Below are positions 12,119 to 22,200 of a DNA stretch of 64,000 bases, in pieces. This stretch comes from Litsea cubeba (taxonomy: Eukaryota; Streptophyta; Magnoliopsida; Laurales; Lauraceae). The notes beneath the pieces were generated by a model, which saw nothing but the letters and a program-made list of their open reading frames with translations, made no database searches and was not told where the DNA came from. The position numbers were made by a program, and so were the translations under genes. The DNA is taken from assembly GCA_012931725.1 (NCBI GenBank), contig CM022944.1, positions 10,433,321 through 10,497,320 of the forward strand, read 5' to 3'. Position 1 is the stretch's first letter. Every line of letters begins with the position of its first letter.

Positions 12119-13010
12119 AATAAAAGACAGCAGGTTTTTTCCTCGGGGAGCGACACGTGGCGCATCCTCAGACTTTTTACATCCCTTTATTCCAAAATTG
12201 CCCTTCCATACCCTAAAATCTCTCCCTCTACACACATCCACTAAAATCTCTCCTCCCTAATATCTCTCCCTCTACATATACCTACACACACATCCAAATA
12301 AAAAAAATTTCCATGTATGGGAGTCAGAAAATCCATAAATGGGCCCCATTATACAGTGCACTGCAAGATCCACATCCACGAGAAGCGTACAATGATGAGA
12401 GTGCCCCACTATGCACATATGGCCTAAACACCACCTTAATTTGATGATCATAGCCAATTTACTAGGGGCCTCCAATCATGTCTGGGAGTCAGAAAATCCA
12501 TAAATGGGCCCCATTATACAATGCATTGCAAGATCCACCTCCATGAGAAGTTTATAATTTTTTTATAGATCTTTTTTTATTGTAGTTCTTTTTTGTAATT
12601 TTCTTCCTTTTATTTTGGTCAGATTCAAGTAGTAGAGGTATGATTTTCTTTTCTTTTTTTCTTTTAGTAAATGTTTTAACGTGCAATTACAATTTTCTTT
12701 TAAAAGAAGTTGCGTTTTGCATTGGGGTTTTTGTGACGATCCATAAATTTCTTTCACTTTATTTTTCATTCAATTTCTATTACTCAATGTCACAGGTTTA
12801 ATCAAATCACAATCAATAAAAGATGACTCAATTAGATCATTTTACTTATTTTTTTACCTTAATTTTTTAAGTTCAGTTTTAAATGTGTTTGTATTATCAA
12901 TTATATATTAATTTTTATTTATAATTTATTTAAAATTTTTAAATATCTCTAATTAAACTATTATATACTTTTTATCATGGCCTGCGTTGGGCGCAGGCCT
13001 ACTCCACTAG
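12118..13010 (+). mobile_element. Second Helitron-like element, head to head with the 9.97-kb one
   Basis: The plus-strand 3' end GGCCTGCGTTGGGCGCAGGC forms a GC-rich hairpin, followed by CTACTCCACTAG and an external T at 13011, typical of plant Helitrons. The start is assigned near TAATTATATAATAAAAGACA, resembling Helitron 5' ends but lacking a clear TC. The interior holds a 165-bp tandem duplication and no coding sequence. Confidence 0.6.
12318..12565 (+). repeat. 165-bp-period duplication in the second Helitron
   Basis: TGGGAGTCAGAAAATCCATA to CACGAGAAG starts at 12318 and again at 12483, with substitutions only. The minus-strand open frame over the first copy (12272-12475) is incidental. 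Confidence 0.75.
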
Positions 13011-13077
13011 TATAGATATATGAGGCAATGGATGATAATTTAAAGGCAGCTATATAAATGTAGCCCCTACTTGCCTT

Positions 13078-13215
13078 GGATTTGAATTGCTAAGGTGGTG
13101 GTTAGGGTATTCATTTAACACATCTCCTTGAATTATTTTTCATAAGAGGGGAGATCATTTGATGATCATTTTCAGAAATTCACATTTATTTTTTTAAATT
13201 TAACCATTTTTAGAA
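13078..13215 (+). mobile_element. MITE relic, right half of the GGGCCC family
   Basis: The words TTGAATTGCTAAGGTGGTGG, TTAGGGTATTCATTT, ATAAGAGGGGAGATCATTTG and AACCATTTTTAGAA follow the order of the intact copy at 34972-35275. Its terminal GGGCC motif is missing. Confidence 0.4.
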
Positions 13216-14170
13216 CCCATAAAGGCTGGATCGGCAAACATAATTATTGACTATTATTTAATTTTTACAGCTCAAAATAGAATAATGTTGATTCCAAAAA
13301 AAAAAAAAATTTGTTGATTTGTATCAATGATATGGTCCATATGTATTGATTTTCTGACTGTCTTAGTTTTGTTACCATCAACTGAATCGAAGATCATGAC
13401 CAATTTGATTGATATTGAATTGTTGACTCTATTGAAGCAAAAGCGCAAACCCCCCCCCCCCAGCATATTCCAAAACAATGTTAGATAATTGTAATTATCA
13501 CAAGGGCTTCACTTTTTTTCCTTTTTTATTGAATTAATGAATAAGAAAAACAGTAATAGACATGTTATTAAATGTAAAATTGTTAAATATAGCTTTTATT
13601 ATCAAATAATAATTACAGAGTTACCATTACAATAATACATAGAATTTGTTGGTTTTGGCCACAACAATGCTAAATTCTAATGAATTCATTTTGAAACCAA
13701 GCATATATTGGAGTTGTATTCTCATCCCTGCCTTTATATTATATTTTGTTAATATCTAAAACACTTCAAATGCAATTAAAAGTAAAATTTCCCAAAGTCT
13801 TCATCTTATATTTTTTAAGATTATCTTTTTATATAAAAAAAAAAGATAATAACAAACCATTATTAATGTCACATTCCTAATCAAATTTATGGTTTTTTAA
13901 GCAATGATTATTTAGTGGGAATCATAAAAAAACTTTAAAGGCCATTCCGCCTCTCCCCATTTGCAATTCCGGTAGGCAACGATTTCCACGTTTTTCCTTT
14001 TTCTTTTTCTGAATATCTATTTAAAGCCCTCTAATTTTTACAACTAATAATGTTGACTTGAGCTAAATTTTGGTAAATGGTGATTTATGCTCTTTATTTA
14101 GTTTTATTTAGTTTTCACGGTGAGCATGAACATGTTTTTATTAACATGGAGGGAATTTTCTCCTGTAAAC
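13216..14170. other. Intergenic AT-rich DNA
   Basis: A run of 12 C lies at 13450-13461 and an A run near 13297-13310. No coding signal is seen. Confidence 0.5.
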
Positions 14171-14180
14171 GTTCCTAAAT

Positions 14181-14315
14181 ACGGGAATTGAGGGCTGGCC
14201 TTGTGGATAAGGCGCCTGCTCCCATAGCTCCCACCAGGTTTCGAACCATGGTGTGAGCCCATTACTTCCTATGACCTGGCCACTAGGCCAACTAAGCCAA
14301 AAAAAAAAAAAAAAA
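14181..14315 (+). mobile_element. tRNA-derived SINE, family 2, with target duplication
   Basis: The body CTGGCCTTGTGGATAAGGCG resembles the D-arm/A-box half of plant tRNA-Arg, and AGGTTTCGAACCATGG (about 14237) gives a B-box-like element. It ends in a 17-A tail (14299-14315). A 10-bp direct repeat GTTCCTAAAT flanks it at 14171-14180 and 14317-14326. A-tail plus flanking repeats support retroposition. Confidence 0.75.
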
Positions 14316-14701
14316 GGTTCCTAAATGCAAACAGATGTCACGGGTGTCATGATTTAATATATCTCGTGCGCTACATAATCATGAAGGGTTCATGACAAAG
14401 GAATACAGAATTATAGATACCAACATGATTGTGGGGATTTTCCTACAACCAGCCAGAAAAGGGACTGTAGGGTACGGAAACAAGTACTTTATAGATGAGT
14501 CACTTCTAAAATTTAATTTAATCATACAATTTAAGGCAATTAAATGGATAGTCAAAATGATCTTTTTTGAGTTGGATGTTAGTTGACAGTTAAAATGTCG
14601 CAAATTGGATGGCTATAAATAAAAAATCTTATTTTTCGCGACAATGTGATGAGGTACTTAGATTATAGGGATAGTAAGGTTAGGATATAATCCTCCTCAC
14701 T

Positions 14702-15597
14702 TAGGGGTGTGCATAGTTTGGTTAAAATCGATTAACCGAACCGGACCGACCGACCGTTAACCGAATTTACCGGTTAATTTTAAACGATCGGGCGGTTCGG
14801 TTAAAGATGTTTGAATATTTCGGTTTTCGGTTAACGGTTCGGTTAACATAAAAAATTAACCAAATTAACCGAACCGAACCGAAATTATAGCATACTATAT
14901 AAATATATAATATATATAATAAAATGTGTACATGTATATAATATATAAATGTTATTTATTAAAATATATTTATTTAATATAATTCTGGGCCATTGATCTT
15001 TTATATCCATTAATGTAGTTTCAATTTGATTTGTATTTGATTTATTCTCAATTCTTTGTGATTATTAGGTATTCGTAAGATGACAGTAGGGGAGGAGCCA
15101 TCTAATGCCATGCAAGAGTAATTGGTATTTATCTTTTTTTTTTTTTCTATTTTTTTTTCCTTTTAGTGTGCTTGTCACTTTAAATGAGATGTAATTCCTT
15201 ATTTCCTTTGCTGTTTTGAACTACACTTGACTTGTAAGATGGTGGTATTTGTATGTGCACTTGAACCATTGTAGAACTAATGTTTTCAATTCCTTTGCAA
15301 TTAATGGTTGCATGGTTGCTGTTGGTTGCATGTGTATAGAGTGGCCTTTGGGCTTTGGTCCAAAATAATGAAAATATAAGGCTTCTGTGAACTTAGCTTT
15401 TGGGCTTTGACTTTGGCCCAAAATAATTGGAATTAACCGAACCGACCGAAATCCAAACCGATATTTTAGGTTAACTAAACCGATGGTTAATCGTCTAAAA
15501 AATCTTGGTTTGGTTAAATGGTTGAAATTAACCGAAAAATTTTAGTTAGGTTAAAAATATGTCAATAACCGAACCGACCGACCGATGCACACCCCTA
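14702..15597. mobile_element. hAT-type non-autonomous transposon with perfect 8-bp target duplication
   Basis: The ends are TAGGGGTGTGCATAGTTTGG and the inverse CGATGCACACCCCTA, and TCCTCACT flanks both sides (14694-14701 and 15598-15605). Sub-terminal regions are packed with GGTTCGGTTAA / CCGAACCGACCGACCG words, as in plant hAT elements. The 896-bp interior has no transposase. The preserved target duplication suggests a not very old insertion. Confidence 0.85.
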
Positions 15598-16099
15598 TCC
15601 TCACTTGTCCTGCCGGATTTAAAACATGTGACACCAAACATGCATCGAGTACAAGTAAGGTTTGATAAGATCTGTCCCAATGAAAGCTTCTAAATTTTAA
15701 AGAAATCTCATATAAGAATTCATTATTTATTTATGAAGAAATCTCATATAAGATTTGTCCTAATGTAAATTTGACTTAAATCAAAATCTCCGCACTTCCA
15801 TGTAAGTATGGGTGCCCGTTGACCGGGTTGGGCTGGATCGAGTCATATCCGAGCATGTCCCAGATTGAGTCATACACATATATCTAACCCAAGCCTATAA
15901 CAGATAGTAAGCGCTTGGCTAGAGCCCGTCTCACAAGAAAAGCTTGCCCGCCCATTTATTCAATCAATATGGGACAAAATCAGCCTTTTTATCCTCCATT
16001 CAGGTATCAGTTACTGAACTTTTTCCTAAAAAGGTAATACTTATTAAGTAATTGTTTGTGCAGTTTCCTATCACCAACAGAATTTTGGGATTACTGACT

Positions 16100-16420
16100 A
16101 TGAACTATATCATGGTATCAGAGTCAGAGGTCTCGAGTTCGAAATCACGTTTTATAAAAATTCCCCATCTCCATCCCATGTCGTGTGTTTGTGCTAGCAA
16201 CTCCATCAATACTCACACACATCCTTTATATGGAAAGGATATGCCTCACCAACTCAAGCTATCAATTAATTGACTGTGGGCTTTCTATTACTTAATTCAA
16301 GTCACTAGACTTTAAGCATTACTTGTTTCGATTAAGCTTTGGGCTCTAGATCACTTAATTCAAGTCCGGCCCAAACTTAAAGAGTCCCACATCTTAAATG
16401 AATTGAAAGGGACAAAATGA
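16100..16420 (+). mobile_element. Possible LTR-retroelement relic around a tRNA-Met-like primer site
   Basis: TGGTATCAGAG at about 16113 resembles the initiator-tRNA-Met primer-binding site used by plant LTR elements, followed by GGTCTCGAGTTCGAAATC. No flanking LTR pair was found, so this is at most a decayed remnant. Confidence 0.3.
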
Positions 16421-17214
16421 TTTACTTAGATCCTCTTTATGCAATAGATCCACCATGAATTCTAGAAAAGTCACAGTCCTCTCATTTTGTAAAAGATTTT
16501 GACGATTAAGTGGCCATGTTTTGATTAAAGGTGGTGGTGCCAAGTTAAGACCGGGTCTTCTTAAAAAGAAAAAGGTTAAGATTGTGCTTTATTGCCACCA
16601 AAACATACTCATAATTCAAACCATACAAAAAAAATGCCACTCAATCTTAATGTGTTGAAAATGATCTGATGAGAAATTGATGGATATTAATCAGCCCTCA
16701 CTGTTTGATCTATGAAAGATGCTTTCATGTTCCTCTTTAAAAAACTAAAATTAAAATTCATCCTTAAAGAAGACTTCAAGTAGATTACTGGTTTCCATTG
16801 GACCTAGGCAAGCAAGCTATAGATTTTGAGAATTAATGATTCCACTTCCTCACTAATGTTTATATTTCATCAATGTTACTGTTCCTGTTCATCTGTTACA
16901 AATTTATCCACGACAGAGTTATTAACTTTTTTGATGGTCTATTGAGACTGACTGCAAATCTAATGATTCAAACGACTGGAATTAATGGATTACTAAGATG
17001 TCACGATGCATTGAGTTTAATTATGGCGTTTCTTAGATTGCGACAAATTCATGGATTTCTGTTTATCCACAATGTGATGACATGTTGCCAATTCGGGAAA
17101 AGCAATAATTAAGTGTAATAAGAGTGGAAATGTCAGCAATCCAAAATGACAAAAGAGCCATGGATATAATATGCTTGCTGAAGGCTGATTTGTCTTTTAT
17201 GCATGAAACATGAG

Positions 17215-17365
17215 AATGAGACTTTACATACATGTAAAACCCAATGTGAAATATTTTTCCATGTTTGTTTCGAAGCATTGTTTTTTACATGAATAGATGT
17301 TGAACAATTCATATTTTACATATAAATATTTACATATCTCAACATTTATGAAAAACTAAGATGCG
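17215..17365 (+). repeat. Dispersed repeat shared with 36520-36690 (inverse)
   Basis: TTCCATGTTTGTTTCGAAGC, ATAGATGTTGAAC, ATTTTACATAT and TCAACATTTATGA appear here and, as reverse complement with substitutions, at 36520-36690. It is an unclassified old repeat with no clear ends. Confidence 0.45.
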
Positions 17366-17724
17366 AAAGTAAATACTTTGAATTTAATATGAAAATAAAA
17401 ATTATATATATGTAAAATCTACACTTGTGAAACATCCAGCTATGTGTTTTTTGTTTGGAAGTGTCATTTTCAAAGATGCATATTGAACATTTAGGATTTT
17501 TTATGTATTTTTTTTATATATCTCAAAACTCACAAGGATTTAAGATCTAAAACTAAATATTTTGTGTTTAATTGATCAACAAAGATATTTTAATGATTCA
17601 AATAAAACTTATTGCTTATGAAAGTTGTAGAAAGTAAAAGACTCACTGGAGTTTGATGCTATGACCTCCCCTAGGTGAAAAGTATATTGGATTATTATTT
17701 TCACATGTATGTGAAAAACTAAAA

Positions 17725-17870
17725 CTAGGGATGGCAATGGGTCGGATCTAAATGAGGACCCGACCCACCCCACTCCAATTAGGGGCGGGTTAGGTATTGG
17801 TTTTCTTGAAACGGAAAAGATATCAGTTTTGTTGACCTAACCCGTGCCGCCCCGTATATATAATATATAT
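17725..17870 (+). mobile_element. hAT-like MITE fragment
   Basis: TAGGGATGGCAATGGGTCGG is a common plant hAT-type terminus, followed by GGACCCGACCCACCCC and inverted CGGGTTAGG / CCTAACCCG words. The right end is lost into AT-rich sequence near 17860. Confidence 0.45.
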
Positions 17871-18687
17871 ATCTTTATTACTAAAAATATAAGCGAATTT
17901 TATGCAGTGCAAGTTATGCTGGGGCGTTAACTAAAGACATGTGAGAAGATAATGTTGTATGTTCCCACTCTAATGCTCTCCTTTCCATCCATATACATAT
18001 ATTTAAAAAAATATAACTTTAAATTTGACCAGACTCTCGTCCAAACGGGGTGGATTTGATATCACATTCCAGGGCCCTACTTAAAACTGATCATACCAAA
18101 AGATAATTTACTGCACCTCTTTTCGTTTCGTCATTTATTTGCACATGCATGGGATGGTCACGATCCATGTTGTTTAAGATATATAATTTTACATTATGTT
18201 AAAAGGATTCCTCATCAATTTCTTTTTTCGGAAATTTGAAAAATCTACGTTTGGTAATCGTAAATCCCAAAAGATTTGGGCCGGTAGAAATCCTCGTATT
18301 TAACGATTTTCAAATCCAACCCAACCCATATGATTTGAAAATCCTCCATTTTGCATATTTACATAAACACCAATTTCTTTTAAACTATATGAACTGATAC
18401 ACACCGATATCAATATGAAATCCTCCGCCATACAAATTATTTATTTTAAAAAATTCTTAAATTTGCAACTTGAGTAATCTTCAAATCTCCAAATTCCTCA
18501 CTCATACCAAAGGTGCCATATTTCCCACATCGATCTACGATGGGTCACACGCGTGAGCAAAGACACAATATTAAAATGAAACGTGGAACTAAAGTCGCCC
18601 CTAACTAGTGGCACTTTCTTCTTTTGGTATCCCATTTTAGAGGACTGGAGCCTGGAGCCTCTAGCCCTCCGGCCAGGGAGCCTTTGG

Positions 18688-18729
18688 CCTGTTTTGTCCA
18701 AACAGGACTCCCTGTTTGGACGAAACAGG
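18688..18729. repeat. 19-bp inverted repeat with 4-nt loop in the kinase upstream region
   Basis: The arm at 18688-18706 and the arm at 18711-18729 are reverse complements except at one position, with a 4-nt loop. It lies about 470 bp upstream of the kinase ATG, inside a locally GC-rich patch (18640-18740). It may be a remnant of a small foldback element. No function can be read from the sequence. Confidence 0.7.
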
Positions 18730-18959
18730 GATCCATTTCCAAATGGAAAAAGTCTAGAACGAGAAAAGTTGACCGTCAAGGTTGCACAGTCTGATCTGGA
18801 CCGAGGCCGGTAAGAGTTCCTACCACTGCATCAGAGGCCGTTCTTGGATAGTGGCACTAGAGCAAATATAATGACAACCGTGACCATTTCCGTCAAAACG
18901 TGTTTCCTATTTATGATTCTTATAGATTCTAGAAGCACCACCTTCGTGTCCGTATGACA

Positions 18960-19202
18960 AGGGGTGGTGTAATGTAAAAGACTCTTCCCTCCCTCTCTCT
19001 CTCTTCATTTCTCTTCGCAGAGTCAACTCTCTCTCTATCTCTTTCTTGCTACTGTTCCATTTTCGTCGTCGACAATCTCGAGCTCTCTCTTTTCCGCGTA
19101 TAAAGTCCAAAACGAGCTTGATTTTCTTCTCATTACCTTTTCCATCTTCTTCTTCTTCTACTGCTTCGTAACTGCAATGCGAAGAAACCCTAGAAGGGAG
19201 AG
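18960..19202 (+). promoter_or_regulatory. Pyrimidine-rich leader of the kinase gene with a telo-box
   Basis: The stretch before the kinase ATG is rich in CT and TTC runs (about 18984-19160), as is common in plant 5' leaders and core promoters. AAACCCTAG at 19185-19193 matches the plant telo-box, an element often found near transcription starts of genes active in dividing cells. No convincing TATA box was seen, so the exact start of transcription is not placed. Confidence 0.5.
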
Positions 19203-19248
19203 ATGGCGGAGAGAAGGGTTTCAGAACCCTCGAGCTTCGCTCGAATGA
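19177..19248 (+). promoter_or_regulatory. Overlapping upstream ORF (23 codons) at the kinase start
   Basis: An ATG at 19177 opens a 23-codon frame that ends with TGA at 19246-19248, after the main kinase ATG at 19203 and in another frame. If the transcript starts upstream of 19177, ribosomes beginning here would bypass the kinase start, so it could lower translation. The context of the main ATG (gagATGg) is better than that of the upstream one (gcaATGc), which would favour leaky scanning. Its use is inference. Confidence 0.4.
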
Positions 19249-22200
19249 ATCCAGGCGAATACAACGGTGGAGATCGGGTAGGTTTTTCATCTGGATCGAT
19301 GATGAATGGTCCAGATCCCGTCTCGGCCGATGAGCCGACGATCGACGATAGATGGCTCATCGATCCGAAGCTCCTCTACCTCGGTCCTAAGATCGGCGAA
19401 GGAGGCCATGCCAAGGTCTACGAGGGCATGTAATCTCTCAATCTCCATCTCTATCAATCTCTCTTATGCTTCTGACTTCTTCGTTTTTTCTCTCTGAAAT
19501 TGAGATCTTTGATCTTGAAGATTTCTGTTTTTATGAATTTGAGTGTGTTTTTGTGCGATTTGTGGTAATCTGTTGAGGATTCGAGTCAGATTAGGTTTTG
19601 TCGGTGTTTATTGGATATCAGTAGTTTCAATTGGTTAGTTTTGATGTATGTAGAATGTTGAATTTGAGAGCGATCTGTGTAAATGATAGCAGTAATTTGT
19701 ATGGCGAGATTTACTGGATCTGGAGTGTGATTGAGATTCCTGTTGAGACTGCACGGTGCAGGCTGCCGCAGATGGTGGATCGGTGTAGTCTGTCTAGTTA
19801 GTCCTACTGTGAAGGGATCGCGATCTGTTGATTACAAGGATAAGATGATTCAGATCTTCTACTCATTGTGGTCCTTTTGAGTTAGGAATTATCTGGTAGA
19901 CCATTCCGATCCACAGTCCTCATGGATCTATAGTGCCATAGATTGATTAATATTCCACGCACTTCACTTTCAGACAGTGAAATTTAGATAACTTGGTTAG
20001 TTCCCAATTACCATCACATTTATGTGTAATCAACAAAATACAAATAGATTGAATTTATGGACTGCAAAGTGCTGTAGCAACTCATCCGACCTACATGTGG
20101 CAGATATGCAGCAAACACAAACCGTTCCTATCATGGACAAAATCATTGATTAGATAGAATTTGCTATCCGATTGCGGTTATTGATTTTGGGTTCATAATT
20201 CATACCATTTGCTTCTTTACCATCCATCCCTGTTGATGGGCGCCTTTTGAGTGTATAAGATTGTCCAACTGGAGAGTATGCTTCCTCCACAATGGAACAA
20301 CTATGTGGATGACTTGCAATGGAATGGCGGACACGCATGCCATGGCACGTCGTACTTGTATTATTTGCCATGTAATTTGCTTTGTCTACAACAGACATAA
20401 GAGCCTACTTCACTGCCAAAATCATGAAAACCATTTGGCAGTAACATTGTTACAAATATTGCAAGCAGTGGTAGAATCCATGTATGATGGCCTGTTTGGA
20501 TGTACTCCCCAGACAAGTTCTGTCTTGCACTTGGATGGTGTGGGTAGTGTGGATGATGGGAACTGCATCAAGTGGACCCTTGTTTCCTCTTTTACATAAG
20601 CTTTTTTGTAGCCCATACCAAACAAACTCCTGCGGACTTGTTTTGGTCCAGAAACTTTTTTTTCCTTGTAAGATATGGATTCTACTGTTTGGAAAATCCA
20701 CCTTAATATGTGTTCTAGTTCAAAAGTGTCTAGAATTTGTTAAACAAAGCAAGCAAGTTTCCTCCTCATGAGGGGCTGGTTACTCTACTTAATGGAAACA
20801 TTTTTATAAAGTTTAACAACCAAAATGACCCACTGTGACATGGATGTGAATGGCCTGGTTCTACTGGGTTGCGTTAGGCCTGAACCACATCTGATTATTG
20901 ACATGTATGAAGGTTTGAAATGAAACCTCGTCTGATTATTAGTTGGACCCTAAAGGATAGATGCTTGATCAGCCTGTCATTAGTACTAAGTGGGCCTTGA
21001 TCCAGGCTTCCGCTGCTGGACCTGAATAGAGACTACGGACCTGGGCACGAGACTGGCCTATTTATTTGGTAAGCTTAGTTATTAGCCCCTGAAAAAAAGA
21101 TCATCAGCCCACAAGTATGGCCCTTCCATTTTGCCCCTCGAAGCCCAATGGTCCAGACTTGGTCTGTGATTAGTCCATTGAGCATGTATAGCATATGGAC
21201 AAAGTCTTTTGGTGATTTCATATGTGGTGTGGTTACATGGTTAAATTTATTACTCGTGTGGCTGTGGGGAAACTTTTTGCGTGCCTAAGATACCAAGTGT
21301 CTTCAAGGAGCTTCTTGCATATAGTGTGCAGTGTGCTTAATGATGTCCCTACACTATCACATGTTTTGTAGGTATAAAGCCTCTAGTGTGGCTGTAAAAA
21401 TAATACAACCAGCTAGCACGACAGAAGAGTATGCGAAGCGCAGGGAGAAGTTTCTAAGGGAGATTATGATGCTATCTCGGGTGCAGCATGAGAATTTAGT
21501 GAAGGTATTTTTTTTTTTGGTTTAATTTTAGAGTTTTTTAATATTGGTCTTTAGCGATCCCCTTTTGCGAATTTCAGTTTTATATTATTTGTTTAATGAA
21601 AGTAACCATTAAAAAAAACTTTAGTTTTTATATTATTTTAAACAGCTGAATGAAGTTGTTATTCTAACTTTTCACAGTTCTTTTTGTTTACAGTCCGAAT
21701 GTTGTTTTGATTATTACTTCTTATTTGTTAATTGTGTTTGTATGTTGGCCTCCATAAGATCCTCAACAGCTTAGATCTATTATCAGATGTTACTATCGAG
21801 AAACATCCAATACTGTGGATAAAAGATCCGGCGCTATCTCTTTGGTCATGAGATTAAGGAGCATTGACTATGGGGCTGCTGATCCATGTGCTTCAGTGGT
21901 GTTCTTAAACCTACTGCAGGAGGAAACCGCTGCAACGTGAATCAGATGCTCCTTACTCTTGTGATATTTGCATATGTTTCCAATAATAGAGAGTTACTGT
22001 CAGATATTTCTCAACAGCAACAAATATTGTTCAACTGTCAATGTCAGATCTTTCTCAACGTGGATCAGATGCTCCTTAATCTTGTGATATTTGCATATGT
22101 TTCCGATAATAGAGAGTTAATGTCAGATATTTCTCAACAGCAACTAATATTGCTCAACTGTAACATCTGATAACAAATCTAAGCTGCTGGAGGATCTTAT

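Larger units (their letters stand above)
15606..18687. other. Intergenic DNA upstream of the kinase gene
   Basis: Scattered repeat fragments are listed separately (16.1, 17.2 and 17.7 kb). The rest is AT-rich with only short chance frames. Confidence 0.5.

Noticed and set aside
14191..14280. Functional tRNA-Arg gene
   Set aside because: The 5' half is tRNA-like, but there is no acceptor stem pairing or TTTT terminator, and an A tail with flanking repeats shows it is a SINE.
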